This document shows positions 10,357 to 19,250 of a stretch of DNA of 64,000 nucleotides, one piece after another; positions within the stretch are counted from its first letter, which is position 1, and every line of letters starts with the position of its first letter. The notes under the pieces were generated by a model. The model ran no database searches, was not told the origin of the DNA, and was given only the letters and a program-made list of their open reading frames with translations. Both the position numbers and the translations under genes were made by a program. This DNA comes from Carbonactinospora thermoautotrophica (GTDB lineage Bacteria > Actinomycetota > Actinomycetes > Streptomycetales > Carbonactinosporaceae), in NCBI RefSeq assembly GCF_001543895.1, contig NZ_JYIJ01000016.1, positions 124,001 through 188,000 on the forward strand. The letters run 5' to 3'.

Positions 10357-12576
10357 GTGACCGAAGCTCTGCCGGCACCTCGGCTGGACGCCGCCGAGCT
10401 GCGCCGGCTGCTGGCCGGCGAGCATCACGACCCGCACGCGGTGCTCGGGCCCCACCCGACCGCCGACGGCGTGGTGGTGCGCGTGCTACGGCCCTGGGCG
10501 CAAGCTGTGTCCGTCATCACCGGTGACGGCCGGTACGAGCTGGCGCACGAGGAGGACGGCCTGTTCTCGGGAGTGCTGCCGCTGGACCAGGTGCCGGACT
10601 ACCGGCTTGAGGTCACGTACCCCGACGGCACGATCCGAACCGACGACCCGTACCGCTTCTGGCCCACGCTGGGCGAGTTCGACCTGCACCTGATCGCGGA
10701 GGGCCGCCACGAGCAGCTGTGGCAGGTGCTGGGCGCGCACGTGCGCACCTACCAGACGCCGCTGGGACCGGTGAGGGGCACCTCATTCGCGGTGTGGGCG
10801 CCGAACGCGCGCGGCGTGCGGGTGGTCGGCGACTTCAACTACTGGGACGGGCGCGCCCACCCGATGCGCTCCCTCGGCGCGAGCGGGGTGTGGGAGCTGT
10901 TCATCCCCGACGTCGGGCACGGCACCAAGTACAAGTACGAGATCCTCGGCCGGGACGGGATGTGGCGGCAGAAGGCCGACCCGCTGGCGTTCGCGACCGA
11001 GTGCCCGCCCGCGACCGCGTCGGTGGTGTACGCGTCCGACTACCGGTGGGGCGACGCCGAGTGGCTGGCCCGCCGCGCCCAGCGCAACCCCTACACCGAG
11101 CCGATGTCGATCTACGAGGTGCACCTGGGCTCCTGGCGCAAGGGGCTGTCGTACCGGGAGCTGGCCGACGAGCTGGTCACGTACGTGCTGGACATGGGGT
11201 TTACGCACGTGGAGTTCCTGCCCGTGGCCGAGCACCCGTTCGGCGGGTCGTGGGGGTACCAGGTCTCCGCGTACTTCGCGCCCACCGCGCGGTTCGGAAC
11301 CCCCGACGACTTCCGGTACCTGGTCGACCGGCTGCACCAGGCCGGGATCGGCGTGATCGTGGACTGGGTGCCGGCACACTTCCCGCGCGACGACTGGGCG
11401 CTGGCGAACTTCGACGGCACGGCGTTGTACGAGCACGCCGACCCGCGGCTGGGCGAGCACCCCGACTGGGGCACGCTGATCTTCGACTTCGGCCGGCGCG
11501 AGGTGCGCAACTTCCTGGTCGCCAACGCCGTGTACTGGCTGGAGGAGTTCCACGTCGACGGGCTGCGCGTGGACGCGGTCGCCTCCATGCTGTACCGCGA
11601 CTACTCCCGCCCGGAGGGCGCCTGGGTGCCGAACGTGTACGGCGGCCGGGAGAACCTGGAGGCGGTGTCGTTCCTCCAGGAGATGAACGCCACCGTGTAC
11701 AAGCGGGTGCCCGGCGTGGTGACGATCGCCGAGGAGTCGACCTCCTGGCCCGGGGTGACGCGGCCGACCGACGCCGGCGGGCTCGGCTTCGGGTTCAAGT
11801 GGAACATGGGCTGGATGCACGACTCGCTGGCGTACCTGTCCAAGGACCCGATCTACCGGCAGTACCACCACAACCAGATGACGTTCTCGATGATGTACGC
11901 CTACAGCGAGAACTTCGTGCTGCCGATCAGCCACGACGAGGTGGTCCACGGCAAGGGGTCCCTGCTGCGCAAGATGCCCGGCGACCGGTGGCAGCAGCTG
12001 GCCAACGTCCGCGCCTACCTCGCGTACATGTGGGCCCACCCGGGCAAGCAACTGCTCTTCATGGGGTGCGAGTTCGCCCAGGAGGCCGAGTGGTCCGACA
12101 GCCGCGGGCTGGACTGGGAGCTGCTGGCCGATCCCGCCCACAAGGGCGTGCAGCAGCTCGTCCGTGACCTGAACCGGGTGTACCGGGAGACCCCGGCCCT
12201 GTGGTCGCGCGACACCGACCCGTCCGGTTTCACCTGGCTGGAGGCGAACGACGCGGCCGGCAACGTGTTCGCGTTCCTGCGCTGGGGCGAGGACGGGTCG
12301 GTCCTGGCCTGTGTCGCGAACTTCGCGGCCGTACCGCACGAAGGGTACCGGATCGGACTCCCCCGGCCCGGCCGCTGGCGGGAGGTCCTGAACACCGACG
12401 CCGAGGTGTACGGCGGCTCCAACGTCGGCAACCTCGGCCAGGTGGTCACCGAGGAGATCCCGTGGCAGGGCCAGCCCCACTCGGCCGTGCTGCGCGTCCC
12501 GCCGCTGGGCACGCTCTGGTTCCGGCACGAGCCGCAGAACCGGTTCCGACATGAGCCGCAGAACCGCGGCTGGTGA
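10357..12576 (+). CDS. glgB: 1,4-alpha-glucan branching enzyme
   Basis: Introduces alpha-1,6 branches into glucans made by GlgE (GH13_9 with CBM48). 739 aa. GTG at 10357 is chosen because GGAGGAGG precedes it by about 8 nt. Order: N-terminal carbohydrate module, CBM48 ([22 protein letters not shown], near residue 150), catalytic barrel with nucleophile Asp406 in [17 protein letters not shown] and Glu459 in [10 protein letters not shown], then an all-beta C-terminus. The gene follows mak after 43 nt and closes the operon. Its last residues carry an unusual 8-residue tandem duplication (see 12518-12565). Confidence 0.97.
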   Translation: MTEALPAPRLDAAELRRLLAGEHHDPHAVLGPHPTADGVVVRVLRPWAQAVSVITGDGRYELAHEEDGLFSGVLPLDQVPDYRLEVTYPDGTIRTDDPYRFWPTLGEFDLHLIAEGRHEQLWQVLGAHVRTYQTPLGPVRGTSFAVWAPNARGVRVVGDFNYWDGRAHPMRSLGASGVWELFIPDVGHGTKYKYEILGRDGMWRQKADPLAFATECPPATASVVYASDYRWGDAEWLARRAQRNPYTEPMSIYEVHLGSWRKGLSYRELADELVTYVLDMGFTHVEFLPVAEHPFGGSWGYQVSAYFAPTARFGTPDDFRYLVDRLHQAGIGVIVDWVPAHFPRDDWALANFDGTALYEHADPRLGEHPDWGTLIFDFGRREVRNFLVANAVYWLEEFHVDGLRVDAVASMLYRDYSRPEGAWVPNVYGGRENLEAVSFLQEMNATVYKRVPGVVTIAEESTSWPGVTRPTDAGGLGFGFKWNMGWMHDSLAYLSKDPIYRQYHHNQMTFSMMYAYSENFVLPISHDEVVHGKGSLLRKMPGDRWQQLANVRAYLAYMWAHPGKQLLFMGCEFAQEAEWSDSRGLDWELLADPAHKGVQQLVRDLNRVYRETPALWSRDTDPSGFTWLEANDAAGNVFAFLRWGEDGSVLACVANFAAVPHEGYRIGLPRPGRWREVLNTDAEVYGGSNVGNLGQVVTEEIPWQGQPHSAVLRVPPLGTLWFRHEPQNRFRHEPQNRGW
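12518..12565 (+). repeat. 24-bp tandem duplication at the glgB 3' end
   Basis: Two adjacent 24-nt units (12518-12541 and 12542-12565) differ at two positions and encode FRHEPQNR twice, just before the glgB stop. It looks like a recent slippage duplication that extended the C-terminal tail without breaking the frame. Confidence 0.85.
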
Positions 12577-12713
12577 GCGTAGGCACGCGCTCACCGAAGG
12601 CTTCCGAAGGTCACCCGGCAAACCCCGGCCGGGGGAGCGGCTCGACGCGATGCTGGCATGGCGTGCGGGCTCCAGCGCCTGCACCCGAGCCGCCTCGGTC
12701 CGCGCGGGATCAG

Positions 12714-12746
12714 GGGTGGCGGCCATCCCCTCCACGGCCGCCACCC
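12714..12746. terminator. Convergent terminator glgB / ssu operon
   Basis: Perfect 11-bp arms GGGTGGCGGCC and its complement with an 11-nt loop, between the ends of the converging glg and ssu operons. Confidence 0.75.
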
Positions 12747-12777
12747 TGTCAGCCGGCTTCCCGCCGGCTCCCGGGGT

Positions 12778-13287
12778 TCAGCCCTCCGCCAGCTGCCCGA
12801 ACCGCCCCCGGTGATAGAGCAGCGGCGCGTCCCCCGGCCCCAGTGCGGTCTCCACGACAAGGCCCACCACGAGGATGTGGTCGCCGACCGGGATCGCGGC
12901 GTGGCGGCGGCACACCAGATGGGTCGTGGACCCGTGCAGCAGGGGCAGCCCCGCGGGGCCCTCGATCCACCGGGTCGGCGCGCCGAACCGGTCCGCGCCG
13001 CGGCGCGCGAACCGGGCCGCGACGTCCTCCTGACCGGCGGCCAGGAGGTTCGCCGCGAAGTGCCGGGCGCGCCCGAACCGGGGCCAACTCGACGATCCGC
13101 GCCCCAAGCAGAACGAGATCAGCGGTGGCTCCTGGCTGACCGAGGTGAACGAGGTCACGGTGAAGCCCACCGGACCTGACGGCGTGGCGGCGGTGACCAC
13201 GACGACGCCCGTGGCGTGCCTGGCGAGCGCCTCTCGGAAGACCCGCGCGGTGACCGGCCGCAGCTCGACGTCGTGCGACACGCTCAT
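12778..13287 (-). CDS. Flavin reductase-like protein (HpaC/DIM6 family)
   Basis: Probable NAD(P)H:flavin oxidoreductase of the split-barrel family, supplying reduced FMN to a monooxygenase. About 169 aa. Signatures are FREALARHATGVVVVTA, GFTVTSFTSVSQEPPLISFCLG and HFAANLLAAGQEDVAARFA. The ATG at 13287 is chosen over the upstream frame because AAGGCGG precedes it and it forms an ATGA overlap with the ssuE stop. It is the last gene of the ssu operon. A second reductase (ssuE) is encoded immediately upstream, so the pair may be partly redundant, or this one may serve a different flavin enzyme. Confidence 0.85.
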   Translation of the reverse strand: MSVSHDVELRPVTARVFREALARHATGVVVVTAATPSGPVGFTVTSFTSVSQEPPLISFCLGRGSSSWPRFGRARHFAANLLAAGQEDVAARFARRGADRFGAPTRWIEGPAGLPLLHGSTTHLVCRRHAAIPVGDHILVVGLVVETALGPGDAPLLYHRGRFGQLAEG

Positions 13288-13817
13288 GCCGCCGCCTTCC
13301 GCCGGGTGAGCCCGCGCACGGTCGGCGCCACGGCGGCGGCCCACTCGTCCAGGGTCCGCTCCACGCGGGTCAACTCGTGCTCCAACAGGACCAGCCCCGG
13401 GGTCGGCACCGTCGCGCCCAAGTCGATCAACAGCGGGCGCAGGTGCATCTCAAGGGCGAGGGAGTGCCACGCCGACCCGGCCACGAGCAACGGCAGCGCG
13501 AGCCTCCCGGCCAGGGCGTCGGGCGGGAGTTGGTCGAGGAACGCCTTGAGCAGTCCCGTGTAACTGCCCTTGAGCACGGGTGTGGCGACGAGCAGGACCT
13601 GCGTGCCCGCGACGGTGTCGAGGGCACGGGTCACCTCCGGTGGTCGCCGGGTGGCGAACAGGCGCGAGGCGAGCATCGCCAGGTCCACGATCGCCGGTTC
13701 GGTCAGCTGCGGCACGGCCGCCCGGAGCGCGCCCGCCGCGCGCAGCGCGATACGGGCCGTGCGGGAGCCGGGGTTCGGGTGGCCGACCAGGACGGTGAAA
13801 CGCGGATGGGTGGGCAT
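13284..13817 (-). CDS. ssuE: NADPH-dependent FMN reductase, SsuE-type
   Basis: Flavodoxin-fold reductase providing FMNH2 to the SsuD monooxygenase. 177 aa. FTVLVGHPNPGSRTARIA at the N-terminus is the FMN-binding loop, and TPVLKGSYTGLLKAFLDQLP is the conserved SsuE/MsuE dimer and flavin segment. ATG at 13817 has AAGGAGG at good spacing and lies 11 nt after ssuD. The stop overlaps the following reductase gene. Confidence 0.9.
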   Translation of the reverse strand: MPTHPRFTVLVGHPNPGSRTARIALRAAGALRAAVPQLTEPAIVDLAMLASRLFATRRPPEVTRALDTVAGTQVLLVATPVLKGSYTGLLKAFLDQLPPDALAGRLALPLLVAGSAWHSLALEMHLRPLLIDLGATVPTPGLVLLEHELTRVERTLDEWAAAVAPTVRGLTRRKAAA

Positions 13818-13828
13818 GTGGGCCTCCT

Positions 13829-14968
13829 TCAGGCGCTGATCGGGGCGCGACGCGGCTCGGCCGGTGCTGCGTCGCCGAGCAGGCCCCGCCGACGCAGCAC
13901 CGGCAGCACGCCCTCCCCGAACCAGTACGCCTCCTCCAGGTGCGGGTAGCCGGAGAGGATGAACTCGTCGATGCCCAGCGCGTGGTACTCCTCGATCCGA
14001 TCCGCGATCTCGGCGTGGCTGCCCACCAGCGCGGTGCCGGCCCCGCCGCGGACCAGGCCGATCCCGGCCCACAGGTTGGGCGCCACCTCCAGGTCGCGGG
14101 TCGACCCGCCGTGCAGGGCTAGCATCCGGCGCTGGCCTTCTGACTCGCTGCGGCGCAGCGCCTCCTGGGCGCGGGCGATGTCGGCGGGGTCGAGGTTGTC
14201 CAGCAGGCGCTGCGCCTCGGCCCACGCCTCCCGGGCGGTGTCCCGGGCGATCACGTGCAGCCGGATGCCGAAGCGCAGCCGGCGGCCCCCGGCCAGCCCA
14301 CGTACCCAGGCCAGCTTCTCTGCCACCTGGGCGGGCGGTTCGCCCCAGGTGAGGTAGACGTCGGCGTGCTTCGCCGCGACCAGGCCGGCCGCTTGCGAGG
14401 AACCGCCGAAGTACAGGACCGGCGGCGGCTCGGGCGGGCGCGACACGGTGGCGCCGGCCACCCGGTAGTACTCGCCGGCGAAGTCGAACGGCGTTCCGCT
14501 CCAGGCGCCCCGCAGGATCGTCAGGAACTCGTCGGTGCGCGCGTACCGCTCGTCCTTGGACAGCCAGTCGCCGAACCGCCGCTGCTCCTGCGGCTCCCCG
14601 CCGGTCACGATGTTGAGCAGCAGCCGCCCGCGGGAGATCCGCTGGTACGCGGCCGCCATCTGGGCCGCGAGCGTGGGGCTGAGCAACCCCGGGCGGAAGG
14701 CCACGAGGAACTTCAGCCGCTCGGTCTCCCGGGTCAGCGCGGCCGTCACCAGCCAGGCGTCCTCGCACCGGGTGCCGGTGGGGGTGAGCACCCCGGTGAA
14801 GCCGAGCCGCTCGGCGGCGCGCGCGATCTGCGCCAGGTACTCGATGTCAGGCGGGCGGAAGACAGGGTCCCGCCCGGTGACGAACCCGCGGGTCAGGCCC
14901 TGGCTGCCGCCGACGATCGTCCGGCTGTCGCCGGAGGTGGGGAGGAACCAGTGGAACGTCAGTGACAT
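13829..14968 (-). CDS. ssuD: FMNH2-dependent alkanesulfonate monooxygenase
   Basis: Luciferase-like enzyme that desulfonates alkanesulfonates to an aldehyde plus sulfite under sulfur limitation. 379 aa, near the usual 380. Visible features: FHWFLPTSGDSR at the N-terminus, VTGGEPQEQRRFGDWLSKDERYARTDEF in the middle (insertion region of SsuD), and VGSHAEIADRIEEYHALGIDEFILSGYPHLEEA at the C-terminus, with the conserved SGYPHLEE block. The start is ATG at 14968; the longer reading frame extends into ssuA in another frame. It lies between the transporter lipoprotein gene and ssuE. Confidence 0.95.
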   Translation of the reverse strand: MSLTFHWFLPTSGDSRTIVGGSQGLTRGFVTGRDPVFRPPDIEYLAQIARAAERLGFTGVLTPTGTRCEDAWLVTAALTRETERLKFLVAFRPGLLSPTLAAQMAAAYQRISRGRLLLNIVTGGEPQEQRRFGDWLSKDERYARTDEFLTILRGAWSGTPFDFAGEYYRVAGATVSRPPEPPPVLYFGGSSQAAGLVAAKHADVYLTWGEPPAQVAEKLAWVRGLAGGRRLRFGIRLHVIARDTAREAWAEAQRLLDNLDPADIARAQEALRRSESEGQRRMLALHGGSTRDLEVAPNLWAGIGLVRGGAGTALVGSHAEIADRIEEYHALGIDEFILSGYPHLEEAYWFGEGVLPVLRRRGLLGDAAPAEPRRAPISA

Positions 14969-14979
14969 GGTGACTCCAG

Positions 14980-15978
14980 TCAGGTCGCGGCGGGCGTCGG
15001 CAGGACATCGTTGAAACGCCGGTCCACGAAGTCGGCGAACCGGATCCGCCGCGGCACCAGACGCGCGTCGGCGAAGGCGTCGGCGATCTCCTGCTCGGAG
15101 GCCACGACCGCGTCGTCGATCGGGATCGGTACCGTGGTGCTGCGCCGGGCGGCCGTCAGCACCGCCTCGTAGGGCAGGCCGGTCTGTTGCGCCCAGACCT
15201 TCGCCCACTGCTCCGGATGCTGGTTCGCCCAGACGCGGGCCCGGGCCAGCCGGGTCAGGTAGTCGCGGATCGCAGCCGCCTTGCCCGGGTCGGCCAGCGC
15301 GCGCTCGCCGGCGACCTGGAACGCGAGCCCGTTGCTGTACCCGTTGCCGTCGACGAGCACCCGCGCCCCGTACGCCGCCTGGGCCTGGGCCGTGTAGGGG
15401 TCCCAGATGGTCCACGCGTCCACCCGGCCGGCGGTGAACGCGGCCAGGGCGTCGGGCGGGGCCAGGTAGCTCACCTGGATCTCGGAGAAGGCGAGCCCGT
15501 TCTTCCGGAGCACGGCGAGCAGGTGGTAGTTGGCCGAGCTGCCTTTCGCGACCGCCACGCGCTTGCCCTTCAGGTCGGCCACCCGGCGGATCGGGGAGCC
15601 GGCTGGGACGAGGATGGCCGCGCCGGACATGTCCTGCCGGTGAGCCGCCACGACCTTGATCTTGGCGCCGGCCGCCGCCGCGAAGATTGGTGGCGTGTTG
15701 CCGACGCCGCCGATGTCGACCGCCTGCGCGTTGACGGCCTCCAGCAGCGGCGGCCCGAACTGGAACGGGGACCACTCGATCCGGTACGGCACGTCGTCCA
15801 GCTCGCCCGCGGCGGACAGCAGCGCCTGCGAGCCGGCCTTCTGGTCGCCGACCCGCAAGATCACCCTGGACAGGTCGCCCCCGCTCCCGGCGTGGCCGGT
15901 GTCGGCGCGGCCGCAGGCGGCGACCGTGAACGAGGCGAGCAGGCCGGCCAGCAAGCAGCGACGGGACAGCGGGCTCAT
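14980..15978 (-). CDS. ssuA: Aliphatic sulfonate ABC transporter, substrate-binding lipoprotein
   Basis: Periplasmic-binding-protein-like lipoprotein delivering sulfonates to SsuBC. 332 aa. The N-terminal signal SRRCLLAGLLASFTVAACG ends in a lipobox with Cys about residue 22, so it is membrane-anchored outside the cell. The mature part shows the NMT1/THI5-like fold motifs LRVGDQKAGSQALLSAAG, VDIGGVGNTPPIFAAAAG and DAWTIWDPYTAQAQ. Stop-start overlap with ssuB (4 nt) places it in the same transcript. Confidence 0.93.
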   Translation of the reverse strand: MSPLSRRCLLAGLLASFTVAACGRADTGHAGSGGDLSRVILRVGDQKAGSQALLSAAGELDDVPYRIEWSPFQFGPPLLEAVNAQAVDIGGVGNTPPIFAAAAGAKIKVVAAHRQDMSGAAILVPAGSPIRRVADLKGKRVAVAKGSSANYHLLAVLRKNGLAFSEIQVSYLAPPDALAAFTAGRVDAWTIWDPYTAQAQAAYGARVLVDGNGYSNGLAFQVAGERALADPGKAAAIRDYLTRLARARVWANQHPEQWAKVWAQQTGLPYEAVLTAARRSTTVPIPIDDAVVASEQEIADAFADARLVPRRIRFADFVDRRFNDVLPTPAAT

Positions 15979-16763
15979 CGGCGATCTCCCGGGGTGGCAC
16001 GGGCCTCCTCCGACGGCACGCCCAGCTCTGCGAGCAGCCGGGCGCGCAACCGCGTGAACTCCGGGTGGTCACGTCGGCGCGGACGCGGCAGCGGGACGGC
16101 CGAGGAGTGCCGGATGCGGCCGTCGGCGAGCACGAGGACGCGGTCGGCGAGCGCCACGGCCTCATCCACGTCGTGGGTCACCAGCAGGACCGCGGGGCGG
16201 TGCCGCGTCCACAGGTCCTCCACGAGGCGGTGCATGGTCGCCCGGGTGAGCGCGTCCAGGGCGCCGAACGGCTCGTCCAGGAGCAGCAGGTCGGGTTCGC
16301 GGACGAGGGCTCGGGCCAGTGACGCCCGCTGCGCCTCCCCGCCGGACAGGGTGAGGGGCCAGGCGTCGGCGCGTGCGGCGAGGCCGACCTCGGCGAGGGC
16401 GGCGAGCGCGCGCCCACGCGACTGGTCCTGGCCGCGCCCGAGCCCGAGCACCACGTTGGCCCACACCCGCTTCCAGGGCAGCAGTCGGGGCTCCTGGAAC
16501 GCCACCGCGACCGTGCCTTCGACGACCAGGCGGCCCGACACGTCCGGGTCGAGTCCCGCGAGCGCTCGCAGCAGGGTGGACTTGCCGGAGCCGCTGCGCC
16601 CCAGCAGGGCCACGAACTCCCCGCGGGCCAGGGTGAGGTCGAGCCCGTCCAGCACCACCCGGCTGTCGAACACCCGGGTGACGCGCTCGGCGACGGCGAC
16701 GGGGGCGGTCCGCTGTTCCACGGGCGCGCCCGCGGTCACGGACGGACGAAGCTGAGCCGCCAT
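15975..16763 (-). CDS. ssuB: Aliphatic sulfonate ABC transporter, ATP-binding protein
   Basis: ATPase subunit of the sulfonate importer. 262 aa. Walker A is GRSGSGKST (about residues 55-63), the signature LSGGEAQRASLARAL, Walker B LLLLDEPFGALD and the switch His in LLVTHDVDEA. ATG at 16763 overlaps the end of ssuC by 28 nt, and a longer frame upstream reads into ssuC out of frame. The Q-loop reads AFQEPRLLPW, typical of nitrate/sulfonate/taurine importers. Confidence 0.93.
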   Translation of the reverse strand: MAAQLRPSVTAGAPVEQRTAPVAVAERVTRVFDSRVVLDGLDLTLARGEFVALLGRSGSGKSTLLRALAGLDPDVSGRLVVEGTVAVAFQEPRLLPWKRVWANVVLGLGRGQDQSRGRALAALAEVGLAARADAWPLTLSGGEAQRASLARALVREPDLLLLDEPFGALDALTRATMHRLVEDLWTRHRPAVLLVTHDVDEAVALADRVLVLADGRIRHSSAVPLPRPRRRDHPEFTRLRARLLAELGVPSEEARATPGDRR

Positions 16764-17602
16764 GCCAGCGCCCTCCTTTCGGCGTACCGGACCAGCGCGT
16801 CGGTCAACAGGCCCAGCAAGCTGTAGATGAGCAGCCCGAGCACGATGACGTCGGTCCGCAGGAACTCGCGGGCGTCGGTGACGAGGTAGCCGAGCCCGGC
16901 CTCGGCGTTGACCTGTTCCCCGACGATGAGGGCGAGCCAGGCCGCGGCGAGGCTCTGGCGCAGGCCCACCAGCGCCTGCGGCAGGGCCGAGGGCAGGATC
17001 ACGTGCCAGATGCGCTGGGCCCGGCTGAGCCGGAGCACCTGGGCGACCTCGATGAGCTTCGCGTCGGCGCCCCGGATGCCGGAAAACGTGTTCACGTACA
17101 AGGGGAAGGCGACCCCGAGCGCGACCAGCGCGATCTTCGGGGCCTCCCCGATGCCGAACCACAGAATGAGCAGCGGGATGAGGCCGAAGTGCGGGAGCGC
17201 GCGCAGCATCTGCAGCGGGGGGTCCAGCACGTTCTCCCCGAGCCGGCTCAGCCCCGCGACCAGGCTGAGCCCGAGCCCCGCCGCCGCGCCCAGCGCGAAC
17301 CCCGCCGCGACCCGCTCAAGCGAGATCGCCAGGGCCGCCGGCAGGGTGCCGGCGCTGGTCAGCTCCCAGGCAGCCGCGGCGACGCGGGCGGGCGAGGCCA
17401 GCAGGCGCTCGGGTAGCACGCCCGCGCTGCTCGCCGCCTGCCACGCGACCAGCAGGGCGAGCGGGCTCAGGGCCCGCCGCCAGGCCCGGACGCGCCTTCG
17501 CGGGCGGCGGGCCTCAAGCCCGGGAGGACCGTGATCGGGGGGTCCCGCTCCTCGCTCCTCCCCCGCCGGCGGGGCGGGAGCCAACGTCGTAGTGGAATGC
17601 AC
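16736..17602 (-). CDS. ssuC: Aliphatic sulfonate ABC transporter, permease
   Basis: Membrane subunit of the importer, 288 aa, with about six hydrophobic segments. The BPD EAA loop reads EVAQVLRLSRAQRIWHVILPSALPQ. GTG at 17602 is preferred over an upstream in-frame start at 17650 because AAAGGA lies 8 nt before it. About 35 N-terminal residues are Pro/Arg-rich and cytoplasmic. First structural gene of the operon; a leader peptide is encoded 236 nt upstream. Confidence 0.92.
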   Translation of the reverse strand: MHSTTTLAPAPPAGEERGAGPPDHGPPGLEARRPRRRVRAWRRALSPLALLVAWQAASSAGVLPERLLASPARVAAAAWELTSAGTLPAALAISLERVAAGFALGAAAGLGLSLVAGLSRLGENVLDPPLQMLRALPHFGLIPLLILWFGIGEAPKIALVALGVAFPLYVNTFSGIRGADAKLIEVAQVLRLSRAQRIWHVILPSALPQALVGLRQSLAAAWLALIVGEQVNAEAGLGYLVTDAREFLRTDVIVLGLLIYSLLGLLTDALVRYAERRALAWRLSFVRP

Positions 17603-17743
17603 GACAAAAGTCCTTTCTCGCTTTTGGGAAATGGCGTGCGGAATTACCACGGCAGGCCTGCTGGGAATAGGCGATCGGATCGCGCCGTGGCACGGAAGAG
17701 GATGTCCCGCCGGAAAAGCCCGGAAGCTGGCTATTCGAGCTCG

Positions 17744-17805
17744 GGTACGGCGTCAGGGAATGGGCACGCGCGTCGCCGCGCCGTGCGCACGGGGGTGGCC
17801 GTACC
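17744..17805 (-). promoter_or_regulatory. Inverted repeat in the ssu 5' untranslated region
   Basis: GGTACGGC (17744-17751) and GCCGTACC (17798-17805) can pair within the transcript between the leader peptide and ssuC. Such a structure could form part of an attenuator responding to leader translation. That role is inferred from position only. Confidence 0.35.
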
Positions 17806-17837
17806 GGATCTGGAACGAGCTGACCAGGCAGGAAGCG

Positions 17838-17924
17838 TCAGGATGCGTGAGCAGGACACAGCGCGCTCGCCGGCCGGCACAGATCTATGTGCAGGCGGGC
17901 AACCAGCGGCTCACGCGGATTCAT
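17838..17924 (-). CDS. Putative sulfur-responsive leader peptide upstream of ssuC
   Basis: A 28-codon frame, ATG at 17924 and TGA at 17838-17840. Its centre reads LVARLHIDLCRPASALC, closely matching the L-V-x-R-(R/L)-H-(V/I)-D-L-x-R-x-A-S-A-(I/L)-C pattern of small actinobacterial proteins annotated 'putative leader peptide' ahead of sulfur-assimilation operons. Two cysteine codons suggest ribosome stalling when Cys-tRNA is scarce. No Shine-Dalgarno is visible. TATTAG lies 3-8 nt before ATG, so it may be translated from a leaderless or very short leader. No other gene is visible in 17603-18163. Confidence 0.65.
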   Translation of the reverse strand: MNPREPLVARLHIDLCRPASALCPAHAS

Positions 17925-18163
17925 GGCTAATACGTTCGCACGCGATCACCGAAACGTCAACCGGGTGAGCAATATTACCTTTCGTTTTTCGGCGACCCGC
18001 GATTTCTCCCCAAGGCGTGCGAGGCGGCGGGACACGCACCCACGGCGAGATGGGACCCGGGCGGACCGGCCTTCCCGGGTAAGCAGCACGAACTCGCGAT
18101 CGCGAAGCCTCGGCCTAGCGGCCGGCTGCGGCGCCGGGGCTCTGCCGGAGGACGCGGGGACAT

Positions 18164-18199
18164 GTCGAGGGCGCGCGCCGACCGGCGCGCGCCCTCGAC
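18164..18199. terminator. Terminator of the thioredoxin/TPR gene
   Basis: Perfect 16-bp arms GTCGAGGGCGCGCGCC and its complement with loop GACC, starting 12 nt after the stop of the minus-strand gene ending at 18212. Confidence 0.85.
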
Positions 18200-18211
18200 G
18201 GGAGACAGACC

Positions 18212-19126
18212 CTAAAAGAGCACGCTGGTGAGCGCGGACCGCGCCTTGTTGACCCGCGGGTCGTCCGGCCCCAGCACCTCGAACAGCTCCAGCAGGTGCA
18301 TGCGCGCCTTGTCCCGGTCGTCGCCGGTGGTGATCCGCACCGTGTCGACGAGGCGGGCGAAGGCGTCCTCCACGTGGCCGCCCAGCATGTCCAGGTCGGC
18401 GGCCGCGCACTGGGCGGCGACGTCGTCGGGACGGTCGGCCGCGTTCTTGCGCACCTCCTGGGGGTTCAGGTCCCGGGTGCGCTTGAGCAGACTCGCCCGG
18501 GCAAGACCCGCCTTGGCCGCGGCGTTGGCCGGCTCGTTGGCGAGAATCTCCTGGTACGCGGCGATCGCCCCGTCCAGGTCACCGCGCTGGATCGCCTCCT
18601 CGGCCTTGACCAGGGCCGGGTCGGGCGCCGGCTGCGGCGCGGCTGGGGTGGCTCCGCCGCCGGGCAGCGTGCGCGCGGCCAGCTGCAGCACCTGGTCGAG
18701 CCACTGCCGCACCTGCGGCTCGGGCACCGCGCCGGTGAACTCGCCCACGATCTGGCCGCCGATCACGGCCTTGACGGCGGGGATGCCCTGTACGCCGGCC
18801 GCCATGGCGAGCCGCTGGTTGGCGTCCACGTCGATCTTGGCCAGTACCCACCGGCCGCCGTCGGCCTGCGCCAGCCGTTCCAGGATCGGGCTCAGTTGCT
18901 TGCACGGCCCGCACCAGCTCGCCCAGAAGTCCAGGACGACCGGCACCGACATCGATCGCTCGACGACCTCCTGTTGGAAGGTCGCCTCGGTCACGTCCAC
19001 GACCACCGGCCCCGGCGCCGTGCCCGGCTGCGGGGCACCTGCCTGGGCCCGGACCTGCTGGTTCTGCTGCGCGGCGGCCCGGAGAGCGCTGAGATCCACG
19101 CCACGGGAACTGTGCGGTGACTGCAT
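18212..19126 (-). CDS. Thioredoxin-domain co-chaperone with TPR-like C-terminus (CnoX/YbbN family)
   Basis: 304 aa. A Q/A/P-rich N-terminus precedes a thioredoxin domain (residues about 45-150) with active site WASWCGPCKQ and cis-Pro loop GVQGIPAV, then a helical tetratricopeptide region (AEEAIQRGDLDGAIAAYQEILANEP) and a C-terminal TPR. This is the architecture of CnoX/YbbN, which protects proteins from oxidative aggregation. ATG at 19126 follows GGGGGAGG; the GTG 18 nt upstream overlaps that ribosome site and is rejected. Single gene with its own strong terminator. Confidence 0.88.
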   Translation of the reverse strand: MQSPHSSRGVDLSALRAAAQQNQQVRAQAGAPQPGTAPGPVVVDVTEATFQQEVVERSMSVPVVLDFWASWCGPCKQLSPILERLAQADGGRWVLAKIDVDANQRLAMAAGVQGIPAVKAVIGGQIVGEFTGAVPEPQVRQWLDQVLQLAARTLPGGGATPAAPQPAPDPALVKAEEAIQRGDLDGAIAAYQEILANEPANAAAKAGLARASLLKRTRDLNPQEVRKNAADRPDDVAAQCAAADLDMLGGHVEDAFARLVDTVRITTGDDRDKARMHLLELFEVLGPDDPRVNKARSALTSVLF

Positions 19127-19250
19127 GTCCCCATCCTCCCCCACGCGAGACCGAATTCAGTACCGGGACCACCGAAAACCGTGTGGCGCCGGCCCGCTCT
19201 GCCGGCGCCACACCTTGCCGGGGAGGCCACCCCCCGGGTTCGGGAACCGT

